This document shows, in pieces, positions 42,737 to 51,586 of a stretch of DNA of 64,000 bases. Positions within the stretch are counted from its first letter, which is position 1; each line of letters opens with the position of its first letter. This DNA is from Actinoplanes nipponensis (GTDB taxonomy: Bacteria > Actinomycetota > Actinomycetes > Mycobacteriales > Micromonosporaceae): assembly GCF_016862275.1 (NCBI RefSeq), contig NZ_BOMQ01000063.1:124001-188000 (forward strand), in the 5' to 3' direction. Made by a program: the position numbers and the translations under genes. The notes beneath the pieces were generated by a model that had not been told where the DNA came from, did not search any database, and saw nothing but the letters and a program-made list of their open reading frames with translations.

Positions 42737-45121
42737 GTGCGCAAAGTAGTCGTGGGACTACTCGGTGCCGCAATGGTCAGCAGCGTCGGGATCTCGCTCC
42801 CCGCCGCGGCGATGGCGGCCCCTCCGGTGGATCCGGCCCCGAAGTCGGCCAGCAAGAAGGCCCCGGTGGACGAGCTGCCGAACCCGTTCGAGGACAAGCG
42901 CCGCGAACTGCGTGAGGCGGCCATCAACGGCATCCTCAAGGGCACCGTCAAGACGCAGCAGCGCGGTGGCAGCACCGTCGCCAAGCTGGGCAAGACCCGT
43001 GGCGGCGGCGAGACCAACCGCAAGGTGGCCCGGGCCGGCCAGGACCAGTACGTCGAGCTCAGCAACGAGCGCACCGACAAGATCTTCGTGATCCTGGCGG
43101 AGTTCGGCAACGAGCGGCACCCGAACTACCCGGACGTCGACAGCGACCCGGCCACGCCGGGCCCGACGACGTTCGAGGGCCCGCTGCACAACAAGATCCC
43201 GGCGCCCGACCGCACCAAGGACAACACCACCGTGTGGCAGCCTGACTACAACCAGGCCCACTACGAGGAGCTGTACTTCGGCAAGGGCAAGGGCGTCGAG
43301 TCGCTCAAGACCTACTACGAGACCCAGTCGTCCGGGCGCTACAGCGTCGACGGCGAGGTCTCCGACTGGGTGAAGGTCAAGTACAACGAGGCCCGCTACG
43401 GTCGCGACTGCGACATCACCGGCGCCTGCACCGACACGAACATGTGGGCGCTGGTCACCGACGCCGCCAACCAGTGGGTCGCCGACCAGAAGGCCGCCGG
43501 GCGCACCGACGCCCAGATCAAGGCCGACATGGCCAGCTACGACCAGTGGGACCGGTACGACTTCGACGGCGACGGCGACTTCAACGAGCCGGACGGCTAC
43601 ATCGACCACTTCCAGATCGTCCACGCCGGCGGCGACCAGTCCGACGGCGACCCGCAGCAGGGTGAGGACGCCATCTGGGCGCACCGCTGGTACGCGTACA
43701 ACACCTCGGCCGGCGTCACCGGCCCCGCCACCAACAAGGCGGGTGGCACCCAGATCGGCGACACCGGCATCTGGATCGGTGACTACACCGTTCAGCCCGA
43801 GAACGGCGGCCTGAGCGTCTTCGCTCACGAGTACGGCCACGACCTCGGCCTGCCGGACGACTACGACACCTCCGGTGGCTCGAACAACAACAGCGAGTTC
43901 TGGACCCTGATGGCGCAGAGCCGTCTCTCCGGCGCGGGCGAGCCCCTCGGCACGCGCCCCGGTGACCTGGGCGCCTGGAACAAGCTGCAGCTCGGCTGGC
44001 TGGACTACGAGACCGTCGTCGCGGGTCAGAAGAAGACCCTCAACCTCGGCCCGCAGGAGTACAACACCAACAAGGCGCAGGCCGCGGTCGTGGTCCTGCC
44101 CGACAAGGAGGTCACCACCGACCTCGGCGCGCCGTTCGCCGGCACCAAGCAGTACTTCTCCGGCAACGACGACAACCTCAACACCACGCTGACCAAGTCG
44201 GTCGACCTCACCGGGGCCACCGCGGCGTCGTTCGACCTCAAGGGCCGCTACAACATCGAAGAGGGTTACGACTACCTCTACTTCGAGGCCTCCACCGACG
44301 GCGCCACCTGGACCGCGCTCAACGGCACGGTCGACGGCGCCCCGCTGGGTGTCGACGGCGCGGTTCCCCCGCGTCCGGCGCTGAGCGGCGACGGCGGTCC
44401 GGCGTGGAAGAACATCAGCATCCCGCTGACCGCGTACCTCGGTAAGAAGGTGCAGGTCCGCCTGCACTACATCACCGACGGTGGCTTCTCCGCGGGCGGC
44501 TTCTTCGGCGACGACCTCACCTTCACGGTGAACGGTGCGGCCACCGACGTCGACGGCGCCGAGGGCACCCCGACCTGGACCGCTGCCGGCTTCAGCGTCG
44601 AGGGCTCCTCGATCACCGCCGAGTACGACAACTTCTACATCGCGGGCAACCGCACCTACACCTCGTACGACCGGTACCTCAAGACCGGCCCGTACAACTT
44701 CGGCTGGGCCAGCACCAAGCCGGACTGGGTGGAGCACTTCTCGTACCAGCAGGGTCTGCTGATCTCGTACAACGACACGTCGGTCGCTGACAACAACGTC
44801 AACGTGCACCCCGGCCAGGGTCGTAACCTGATCATCGACAGCCACCCGGCGCCGTCCTACAACCTCGACGGCACCCCGTGGCGCTCGCGGATCCAGCTGT
44901 ACGACGCGCCGTTCAGCACCAAGAAGGCGGACTCGTTCACGCTGCACATCAACGGCAAGGCCAGCTACATCCGCGGCCAGGCCGGGCAGCCCACGTTCGA
45001 CGACACCAAGAAGTACTTCTACGACGAGATCCCGTGGGCGGGCGTCAAGCTCCCGGCCGTCGGCGTCAAGATCAAGATCGTGAAGCAGACCGGCACCACC
45101 CTGAAGGTCAAGTTCTCCTGA
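42737..45121 (+). CDS. Secreted M6 immune-inhibitor-A-type metallopeptidase, copy 2
   Basis: This 794-aa protein is highly similar to copy 1 over its length. Signal peptide is KVVVGLLGAAMVSSVGISLPA and the zinc motif HEYGHDLGLPDDYD (H364, E365, H368). It has the same calcium-type loop and C-terminal sandwich regions. Differences include a shorter insert after YNEARYGR, which here carries a Cys pair in RDCDITGACTD where copy 1 has VCASQVC. It arose by tandem duplication with its leader and lipoprotein. Confidence 0.93.
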   Translation: MRKVVVGLLGAAMVSSVGISLPAAAMAAPPVDPAPKSASKKAPVDELPNPFEDKRRELREAAINGILKGTVKTQQRGGSTVAKLGKTRGGGETNRKVARAGQDQYVELSNERTDKIFVILAEFGNERHPNYPDVDSDPATPGPTTFEGPLHNKIPAPDRTKDNTTVWQPDYNQAHYEELYFGKGKGVESLKTYYETQSSGRYSVDGEVSDWVKVKYNEARYGRDCDITGACTDTNMWALVTDAANQWVADQKAAGRTDAQIKADMASYDQWDRYDFDGDGDFNEPDGYIDHFQIVHAGGDQSDGDPQQGEDAIWAHRWYAYNTSAGVTGPATNKAGGTQIGDTGIWIGDYTVQPENGGLSVFAHEYGHDLGLPDDYDTSGGSNNNSEFWTLMAQSRLSGAGEPLGTRPGDLGAWNKLQLGWLDYETVVAGQKKTLNLGPQEYNTNKAQAAVVVLPDKEVTTDLGAPFAGTKQYFSGNDDNLNTTLTKSVDLTGATAASFDLKGRYNIEEGYDYLYFEASTDGATWTALNGTVDGAPLGVDGAVPPRPALSGDGGPAWKNISIPLTAYLGKKVQVRLHYITDGGFSAGGFFGDDLTFTVNGAATDVDGAEGTPTWTAAGFSVEGSSITAEYDNFYIAGNRTYTSYDRYLKTGPYNFGWASTKPDWVEHFSYQQGLLISYNDTSVADNNVNVHPGQGRNLIIDSHPAPSYNLDGTPWRSRIQLYDAPFSTKKADSFTLHINGKASYIRGQAGQPTFDDTKKYFYDEIPWAGVKLPAVGVKIKIVKQTGTTLKVKFS

Positions 45122-45135
45122 TCGACCGCACCACC

Positions 45136-45167
45136 GCGACGCCCGGGGCCTCGGCCCCGGGCGTCGC
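45136..45167 (+). terminator. Terminator after M6 peptidase 2
   Basis: GCGACGCCCGGGGC-CTCG-GCCCCGGGCGTCGC is a perfect 14-bp stem, 15 bp after the stop. Confidence 0.9.
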
Positions 45168-45189
45168 CCCTTTCGCACGGAGGTGGGCC

Positions 45190-45651
45190 ATGATCTCGTT
45201 TTCCCGTACGGCCGCAGCAACGGTCCTGCTCCTCGGAGGTCTCACGGCGTGTTCGGCCGAACCGGCCGTGGCGCCGGGAGCCTCCGCGCCGGTCACGCCC
45301 AGCGGCTCGGTCTCCACCGCCACGTCGGAACCCCCCGCCCCCTCACCCAGCGGCCCGTACAACTCGGTGCCGGCCGGTCCCCCACCGTCCCGGCCCGCCG
45401 GCATCCCCAAGACGCCCACCGACACCATCCCCTCGCCGGGCTGGGTCGAGGGCACGGTCACCCGCGGCGGCACCGGCCCCTGCTACGGCCTGGTCACGTT
45501 CGACGGCGTCGCCTACGCGATGCACTCCACCCAGGGCGTCAAGCTGGCCCAGGGCGAGCACATCCGGGCCGAGCTGACCCCCGCCAAAGCACGCATCGCC
45601 TGCGGCGAGGGCATCCCGGTGAGCATGGGCGGCCTCCAGCGCTTTCCCTAG
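45190..45651 (+). CDS. Small lipoprotein paired with M6 peptidase 2
   Basis: The product is 153 residues with lipobox LTAC near residues 18-21 and a long Pro/Ser linker. The C-terminal domain matches the first lipoprotein: VEGTVTRGGTGPCYGLVTFD, VAYAMHSTQGVKLAQG, and a cysteine in RIACGEGIPVSMGG. GGAGG lies 8 nt before the ATG at 45190, unlike the first copy. The conserved core is G-x-V-x-R-G-G-x-G-P-C-Y-G-L-V-T-x-D-G-V. Function unknown. Confidence 0.82.
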   Translation: MISFSRTAAATVLLLGGLTACSAEPAVAPGASAPVTPSGSVSTATSEPPAPSPSGPYNSVPAGPPPSRPAGIPKTPTDTIPSPGWVEGTVTRGGTGPCYGLVTFDGVAYAMHSTQGVKLAQGEHIRAELTPAKARIACGEGIPVSMGGLQRFP

Positions 45652-45669
45652 GCCCGTACGCTGGTCGGC

Positions 45670-46590
45670 ATGAGTGCCCAGGTGGACGAGGCGTGCGTAC
45701 TGACGGAGGGCCCCTGGACCCACCGTTTCGTCGGCGCCAACGGCAGCCGCTTCCACGTCGTCGAGGCGGGCGCCGGGCCGCTCGTCCTGCTGCTGCACGG
45801 CTTCCCCGAGTTCTGGTGGGCCTGGCACGACGTGCTGACCCGCCTGGCCGACGCCGGCTTCCGGGCGGTCGCGGTCGACCTGCGCGGCTACGGCGCCAGC
45901 GACAAGCCCCCGCGCGGCTACGACGGCTACACGATGGCCGCCGACGTGACCGGCCTGATCCGGGCCCTCGGCGAACGCTCCGCGATGATCGTCGGCGCGG
46001 GCGCCGGTGGCATGATCGGCTGGGCGGCGGCGGCCTTCCATCCCAAGATGGTCAGCCGGCTGGTCGTGCTGGGCGCCGCGCACCCGCTGCGGCTGCGCGC
46101 CGCCCTGTTCGCCGACCCGCGCGGCCAGGCCAAGGCGAGCGCGTCCATGCTGCGCTTCCAGGTGCCGCGCTACGAGCACGTGCTCACGAAGGACGACGCG
46201 GCCCTGATCGGCGAGCTGATCCGGCAGTGGAGCAGTCCGAGATGGACGGAGACCGCCGAACACGCGGAATACGTCGCGCGGTGCCGGGAAGCCATGCAGA
46301 TCCCGCAGGCGGCGTTCTGCGCGCTGGAGGCGTACCGGTGGGTGTTCCGGTCGGCGCTGCGGCTGCAGGGCTACCGCTTCGTCAAGCTGATGCAGAAGCC
46401 GCTGGTCACCCCCACCCTGCAGATGCACGGCGAGCTGGACACGGCGGTGCTGCCCCGGACGGCGCAAGGCTCGGGCCGCTACGTGATCGCACCCTACGAG
46501 TGGCGGCTGATCCCGGAGGTGGGCCACTTCCTGCACCAGGAGGCGCCCGACCTGGTGACCGGCGAGATCCTGCGCTGGCTCAAGGCCTGA
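45670..46590 (+). CDS. EphE-like alpha/beta hydrolase lacking the canonical nucleophile
   Basis: This 306-aa alpha/beta hydrolase has the oxyanion motif LLLHGFPEFWWAW, VDLRGYGASDKPPRGYDGYT and a late catalytic His in PEVGHFLHQEAP, as in epoxide hydrolase-like proteins. The nucleophile elbow reads IVGAGAGGMIGW. The residue that should be Asp or Ser is Gly or Ala, so normal catalysis is not expected. TACGCT lies 7 nt before the ATG (leaderless). The position near acs matches Rv3670 (ephE). The convergent gene begins 6 bp later. Confidence 0.8.
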   Translation: MSAQVDEACVLTEGPWTHRFVGANGSRFHVVEAGAGPLVLLLHGFPEFWWAWHDVLTRLADAGFRAVAVDLRGYGASDKPPRGYDGYTMAADVTGLIRALGERSAMIVGAGAGGMIGWAAAAFHPKMVSRLVVLGAAHPLRLRAALFADPRGQAKASASMLRFQVPRYEHVLTKDDAALIGELIRQWSSPRWTETAEHAEYVARCREAMQIPQAAFCALEAYRWVFRSALRLQGYRFVKLMQKPLVTPTLQMHGELDTAVLPRTAQGSGRYVIAPYEWRLIPEVGHFLHQEAPDLVTGEILRWLKA

Positions 46591-46596
46591 TGCCGG

Positions 46597-46959
46597 TCAG
46601 ACCCGGTGCTCGTAGAGCTCGGTGACCTCGTGGGCCGGGGCCCAACCCTGGTAGACGCCGAAGTCGAACTCCTCCAGGCCCAGCTCCCGGGCGACCGGCG
46701 CGCGGCCACCCGTGTACTCCAGCCGCAGCCAGTTGTCCGCCTCGGCCAGCACGATGAACGGCTCATCCCGCCACGAGCAGGTCGTCCGGACGTAGACCAA
46801 CTCACCGAACTCGCCGGGCTGGAGCACGCGGACGTACCGGCCGGGCCGGACCTCGGTGAAACCCTCGGCCGGCTCAGGCGCGTAGACCCGTACGTTCTCA
46901 CCGTCCGGCGCGGCGTCGTACTCGCGGCCGCGCCAGTTCACCACGTAGCCGTCCCGCAT
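46597..46959 (-). CDS. Conserved small protein coupled to the SseB-type gene
   Basis: This 120-aa soluble protein is rich in aromatic and acidic residues (VVNWRGREYDAAP, WLRLEYTGGRAPVARELG). It has no signal, TM segment or known motif that I recognise. Its ATG overlaps the stop of the SseB-type gene by one base (TGATG), so the two products are made in a fixed ratio and may bind each other. Confidence 0.72.
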   Translation of the reverse strand: MRDGYVVNWRGREYDAAPDGENVRVYAPEPAEGFTEVRPGRYVRVLQPGEFGELVYVRTTCSWRDEPFIVLAEADNWLRLEYTGGRAPVARELGLEEFDFGVYQGWAPAHEVTELYEHRV

Positions 46960-49900
46960 CACTGCTCACCGACCCGGCGCCACATGGGCGCGTCACAGTC
47001 GAAGACCGCGATGAGCTGTTCGGCGCCGTCGACGATCCGCCACAACTCCGCGCCGTGCGGCAGCCGCACACTGTCCACCTTGAACTCCGCGATGACGTCC
47101 TTGCCCTCGCCGGGCGCGAACCCGTTGCCCCGGAAGGGCGGCCGCTCGATGACCCAGCCGTCCATGGCCCGCAGCGCCTGCTCGCTCTGCCCGCCGTACG
47201 GGATGCGATAGAGGCTGGGCCGGTGAGCCGGCCAGCGGAGCACGAAGGCCTCCTTGGCGTCCGCCCGGTAGGGCGAGCCGTCGTAGAGCAGGCCGAGGGC
47301 CGCGAAGAGCTCGCCCGGCTCCCGCAGGTGCTCGACCTCGCCGGCGCGGTGCACGAACCCGGCGACCCGGTCGTAGCCTCGCTCCAGGTAGTAGTCGATC
47401 TGCTCGGCCGGCACGGCCTTCTGCATGACGGTGAGCTGCGCGGACGGCTCGGCGGGCCGCTGCGGCTGCGCGGCGGGCGCGTCCACCGGGTCGCCGCCCA
47501 GGCCGGCCTCGACCGCCCAGCTGGCCAGCGCGATGACCTGCGGGCCGGGGTAGCGGGCGCCGATCGGCGAGGTCGGGTTGACCGCGAAGGACCAGGCCGG
47601 ATCCGGCCAGTTGCGGATCAGATCGACGAACCGGACCCCGACGGTCCGGGTCGGCTCGGCGAAATGCTCGGCGAGCCGGTCCCGGCTGGTGAAGACGACG
47701 AGGAACACGTCGCCGTCGATCTCCTCGGTCCGGAACGCGAAGCCGGACTCGCCCGGGGCGCTGCCGGGGCGCGAGTTGTTCGCGACGGGCACCAGGACCG
47801 TGGCCAGCAGCAGGGTGGAGAGGAAGGAATCGGTGCTGGCCTCGTCGACGGCCCGGTAGAGGTCGCGCTCCACCTCGTTGGCCGGGACGAAGTCGTCGTC
47901 GTAGTCGATGGTGGCCGGGGCACCGCCCGGGATCGCGGGGTCCGGTCCGGCGCCCGGGGCGTGGCTCCCCGCGCTCGCGGGGGCGGCGGTTCGCGAGCCT
48001 GTCGGGTGCGGGCCGGCCGGCTGGGTCTCGGGCCGGGACCCGGTCGGCGATGCGGCCTGGCTGTCCGGCGGGAGGGCCGGTGCCTGACCCGGGGGCGCCG
48101 GGGTCGAAGCGGTCGACGGCGGGACGGTGGGGCGGGCCGCCGGGGCCGGGACCACGGGGGCGGTTGTCGACCGGGCGGCGCCGCCCGCGCCGGGGATAAC
48201 CGGCGGAGCGAGGCCGGGTCGCGGCTGCTGCGCGGCGCCCGGCTGGTTCGCTGTCGCCTGATCCGTGCGCAGCTGCGATGCCGGGGGGTGCTGGCCGGCC
48301 GACGACGGCTGCGGCGAGGAGGGCTGGGCCGACGGGGACTGGGTCGTCGGGGCCGGGCTGGAGCCGGCGCTGCCCTTGGCCGCGAGCGCCTGAGCGGCGG
48401 CGGCCATGGAGGCGGGCCGCTCCTCCGGCGGGGTGACCTGGCGACGCGGCAGCCCGCCGGGGCCCGTGCCCCGGCCATCCGCGCCCTGCTCCGAACCTGG
48501 GCGGTCCGCGCCCGGTCGGGCCGGCGAACCGGAGCGCTCAGCACTGGACGGTGCGGAACCGGAGTGCTCCGAGGCGCTCGGCCCGGCGAGCTTGGCGGAG
48601 ATCGCGCCGCCCGGCCCGGCCAGCTTGGCCGAGATCGCACCGGCCGACCCGGCGGAAATCGCATCGTGGGGACCGGCGGAGACCGCATCGCGCGGACCGG
48701 CGGAGACCGCATCGCGCGGACCGGCAGAGACCGCATCGCGCGGACCGGCGGGAACCGTATCGCGCGGACCGGCGGAGATGGCGCCGGCGCCCGTCTGGCC
48801 CGGGGTGGTGTCCCCGGCCGGGCCCGAGGCCGGGCGGCCGGAGCCGGCCGAGGCGTCGTCGGTGTCCGGCGGGGGTGGGATGTGGGCCGGAAGCGGCGGT
48901 GTCTGCGCCATCGGCGTGCGCGTGGGAAGCGGAGAATCGGGACGCTGTTGCGACAATCCGGATGAACTGGACGCGGGCGGGCCACCGGCGGGGCTCGGAG
49001 CAGCGCTCCGGTCGGCGGGGGCGCCTGGCCCGGAACGGCTGCCCAGCGCGTCCAGGGCGCTGGCGCCGGAAGCGGGCCGCGTGGGCGCGCCGGCACCGCC
49101 CTGACCAGCGAAACCACCGGTCGGAACGCTCGGTGGGCGGTAGGCCGCGGGCACGTCACCGGGCCGAGCCGGCGCTCCGGAAAGGGGCTGCACCCCGCCC
49201 CGCTGCATGTCGCCGGGCCGCCCGGCACCGGGCATCCCGCCGGGCTGCGCCCCGCCAGGCTGCGCACCGCCAGGCTGCATACCTCCGGCCTGCATACCTC
49301 CGGGCTGCGCTCCTCCAGGCTGCTGCACCCCGCCAGGCCATGCCCCGCCCGGGCGCGCCGACGGCTCGCCCGGTTGCCCGGCGAAGCCGCGCGGCTCCTG
49401 TCCGGCACTGCCACTACCAGCGCCGGGCTGGCCCGGACGGTCGCCGCCCGGAGCCTGACGGTCGCCGCCCGAAGCCTGACGGTCGCCGCCCGAAGCCTGA
49501 CGGTCGCCGCCCGAAGCCTGACGGTCGCCGCCCGGAGCCTGACGGTCGCCGGGCTGCGTGCCGAAGCCGTTGAACTGGCCGCCCGGGATGCCGCCACCGG
49601 GATCGGCGGGGGCGCCGGGCACGCGCGAGGGAAGTCCGCTCGGCATGACCGCGCCGGGCGTGCGCAGCGGCAGTCCGCCCGGTCCGACCTGCCCACCCGG
49701 GCCGGCCTCCGGCGCGGAGGGAGCCTGGCCGGCCGCATAAGCCGCGCCCGCAGGTGCCCCGGAAGACGCCTGAGCAGCTGAAACAGCCCCGGCAGACGCC
49801 GCGGCGCCCTCGTGGGGAGAACCACCGTGACCGGGACCACTGGAGGCCGGACCGGCCTGGATGGGCCCGCCCGCGGCCGCGGCTGCGTAGCTCTGGTCCG

Positions 49901-50402
49901 CGGCGTTGTAGCCCTGGGCCGCCGCCGTCGCCGCCAGGGTCGCGGCCGCGTGCAGGTCCTGGATGCGGTTCGGGGCGTTGCTGCCCTCGCGGCCCGGGCC
50001 GCGGGTCGGCAGGCGCAGGTCACCGCGGGAGAGCTGGGCCACGAACCAGGCCGGCAGGTAGCCCTCGATCGGCAGGCCGGGGTTGACCGCCAGCCACCAT
50101 TCGAGGTTGGGCCAGGTGTCCGCCAGCTCCGCGTAGGCCACGCGGCGGGCCGAGCCGGTGTAGTCGGCCAGGCAGGCCTGCAGCGCCGCCGGCGAGGTGA
50201 AGGCGAGGACGTGCGTACGGCCGCCGGTGCTCCACGTGCCCCAGCCGAGCGGGGCGAGGCCGGCGAGGGCGTCCGCCGAGACCGGAAGGAGCAGGTCGAC
50301 ACCGGCGAGAATGCGGAAGTAGGACTCCTGGTCGTCGGTGCGCAGGGCGTTGCGCATCGCGATCTCGGCGTCCGTAGCCGGTTCCCACTCGGTCACGTCC
50401 AC
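46959..50402 (-). CDS. Large SseB-domain protein with Pro/Gly/Ala repeat region
   Basis: The product is 1147 residues. Residues 1 to about 140 are an SseB-type domain (LLPVSADALAG, THVLAFTSPAALQACL, LAVNPGLPIEGYLPAWFVAQL). About residues 150-790 are disordered Pro/Gly/Ala/Ser repeats, including five QAPGGDR/QASGGDR units and DAVSAGPR units. A second SseB-type domain follows (about 800-960, with VFLVVFTSRDRLAEHF and FAVNPTSPIGARYPG), then a C-terminal globular domain of about 170 residues with VDYYLERGYDRVAG-type sequence. SseB-like domains in actinobacteria are often linked to type VII secretion, and WXG100 genes lie just upstream. No TM segment. Confidence 0.78.
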   Translation of the reverse strand: MDVTEWEPATDAEIAMRNALRTDDQESYFRILAGVDLLLPVSADALAGLAPLGWGTWSTGGRTHVLAFTSPAALQACLADYTGSARRVAYAELADTWPNLEWWLAVNPGLPIEGYLPAWFVAQLSRGDLRLPTRGPGREGSNAPNRIQDLHAAATLAATAAAQGYNAADQSYAAAAAGGPIQAGPASSGPGHGGSPHEGAAASAGAVSAAQASSGAPAGAAYAAGQAPSAPEAGPGGQVGPGGLPLRTPGAVMPSGLPSRVPGAPADPGGGIPGGQFNGFGTQPGDRQAPGGDRQASGGDRQASGGDRQASGGDRQAPGGDRPGQPGAGSGSAGQEPRGFAGQPGEPSARPGGAWPGGVQQPGGAQPGGMQAGGMQPGGAQPGGAQPGGMPGAGRPGDMQRGGVQPLSGAPARPGDVPAAYRPPSVPTGGFAGQGGAGAPTRPASGASALDALGSRSGPGAPADRSAAPSPAGGPPASSSSGLSQQRPDSPLPTRTPMAQTPPLPAHIPPPPDTDDASAGSGRPASGPAGDTTPGQTGAGAISAGPRDTVPAGPRDAVSAGPRDAVSAGPRDAVSAGPHDAISAGSAGAISAKLAGPGGAISAKLAGPSASEHSGSAPSSAERSGSPARPGADRPGSEQGADGRGTGPGGLPRRQVTPPEERPASMAAAAQALAAKGSAGSSPAPTTQSPSAQPSSPQPSSAGQHPPASQLRTDQATANQPGAAQQPRPGLAPPVIPGAGGAARSTTAPVVPAPAARPTVPPSTASTPAPPGQAPALPPDSQAASPTGSRPETQPAGPHPTGSRTAAPASAGSHAPGAGPDPAIPGGAPATIDYDDDFVPANEVERDLYRAVDEASTDSFLSTLLLATVLVPVANNSRPGSAPGESGFAFRTEEIDGDVFLVVFTSRDRLAEHFAEPTRTVGVRFVDLIRNWPDPAWSFAVNPTSPIGARYPGPQVIALASWAVEAGLGGDPVDAPAAQPQRPAEPSAQLTVMQKAVPAEQIDYYLERGYDRVAGFVHRAGEVEHLREPGELFAALGLLYDGSPYRADAKEAFVLRWPAHRPSLYRIPYGGQSEQALRAMDGWVIERPPFRGNGFAPGEGKDVIAEFKVDSVRLPHGAELWRIVDGAEQLIAVFDCDAPMWRRVGEQ
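49438..49542 (-). repeat. 5 x 21-bp tandem repeat in the SseB-type gene
   Basis: Five direct copies of a 21-bp unit (CGGTCGCCGCCCGAAGCCTGA on the plus strand, G for A in units 1 and 5) encode the heptapeptide QA(S/P)GGDR. Unit length keeps the frame if copies are gained or lost. Confidence 0.9.
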
Positions 50403-50597
50403 CTCTCCCTTCGCGGCGAACGGGCCATCTCAACGCGTACAACCTACAAGGTCAGGCCCCGATCACAATGGGCGGCTGGATGCATACAACCTTCCAGAGG
50501 CTCCGGCGGCGTGATCGGCGTCCGTCAGGAGATGATTGTGTCGCCCAGCGACACCGCCCGATGACCCGGGGTAGCCAATTCACCCCGGGGGACGGAA

Positions 50598-50624
50598 ACG
50601 GCCGGAGCGGACCGCTCCGGCCGT
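50598..50624 (-). terminator. Terminator of the WXG100 operon
   Basis: ACGGCCGGAGCG-GAC-CGCTCCGGCCGT is a perfect 12-bp stem, 26 bp after the WXG100 stop. Confidence 0.85.
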
Positions 50625-50649
50625 GCCGCGAAGATGGGTTCCTCAGAAC

Positions 50650-50943
50650 TCAGGAGAAGCGCTTGGCCGCGTTGCCCTCGGTCGTCGCGTAGTCCTGCGC
50701 CGACCGGTCCACCGCCCCCTGGATGTCGCGGAGGATGTTCTTGAGGTCGGTGGCGGCCGTGTCCCACTTCTGCTGACGCTGGTGGTACGCCGCCTGAGCC
50801 TTGCCCTCCCAGGTGTCGACCAGCGGCTTGGCCACCGCCACGAGGTGGGCGAGCTTGGTGTCGAGCTCGTTGACAGCGCTCTGGATGTCGACGCCGGCCT
50901 CAGCCAGGGCAGCGAAGTTGACGCGAAGCAAACCGTCGTTCAT
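50650..50943 (-). CDS. WXG100-family type VII secretion protein
   Basis: This 97-aa protein is of EsxA/EsxB size, two helices joined by the W-x-G turn in VDTWEGKAQAAYHQRQQKW. The C-terminal DYATTEGNAAKRF resembles the secretion signal YxxxD/E. It is the second gene of a pair 24 bp after its partner and is probably secreted as a heterodimer through an ESX system. Confidence 0.92.
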   Translation of the reverse strand: MNDGLLRVNFAALAEAGVDIQSAVNELDTKLAHLVAVAKPLVDTWEGKAQAAYHQRQQKWDTAATDLKNILRDIQGAVDRSAQDYATTEGNAAKRFS

Positions 50944-50967
50944 GTCGTGCTCCCTTCCAGGTCGGAG

Positions 50968-51303
50968 TTAGAGCGGCAGGCTGACGCCGCCGCCACCGGA
51001 CTTGGTCACCATGCTGGCGGCCGAGGAGTCGGTGCTGTCGTAGCTGACGCCGGAGGTCTTGATCGCCTCCGCGGTGTCCGCGAGCGCCTTGTTGAGCTGC
51101 GCAAGATCCTGCTGGTACTGGTTCTTCACGGTCTCGAACGCGCGGCCGCCGCTGCCGACCCAGGCGGTCTGCAACCCGGAGAGCCGATCAATGAGCTTGT
51201 TGAGCATCGCGGTCAAATCGGCGTTGACCTGTTCGAACTCCGCGGAGACCCTTGCCATATCCGCGGAACTTGCCTGCGTCGTCTCGGACACCCCGGACGT
51301 CAC
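50968..51303 (-). CDS. WXG100-family partner protein
   Basis: This 111-aa protein of the ESX fold has the turn AWVGSGGRAFETVKNQYQQ (W-x-G) and a C-terminal tail SYDSTDSSAASMVTKSGG. The GTG at 51303 with GAGAG upstream adds 15 residues before MARVSAEF; the ATG at 51258 is the alternative. First gene of the WXG100 pair. Confidence 0.85.
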   Translation of the reverse strand: MTSGVSETTQASSADMARVSAEFEQVNADLTAMLNKLIDRLSGLQTAWVGSGGRAFETVKNQYQQDLAQLNKALADTAEAIKTSGVSYDSTDSSAASMVTKSGGGGVSLPL

Positions 51304-51486
51304 CCCGCTCTCTTCACAATCGTCTGTCGCGCGCCCGGTCCGATCAGGACAACTCACTCGACCCGGCGCATCTGACGTGGCATTCAGGTTAGCCTCTTCC
51401 GCTTTGCGGTGGGGGGCACCCCTGAGCTGCTCGTTGTCCGTTGTCGTCGCTGACGGTAACGGGCCGCGCGCAGTCGCGGTAGCCCC

Positions 51487-51506
51487 GGTGGACAACCTGT
51501 GGATAT
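51487..51506 (-). promoter_or_regulatory. DnaA-box-like pair
   Basis: GGTGGACAA (51487-51495) and TGTGGATAT (51498-51506) each match the complement of the DnaA box at eight of nine positions. They lie in the divergent region between the WXG100 pair and eccE. Confidence 0.35.
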
Positions 51507-51586
51507 CGACGCCGCCCCCTGCGTACGCGGCCCGCGCCCTACGATGAGGCCGCGCAGGCAGCGATCCAGGAAAGGCGGGCGCGACG

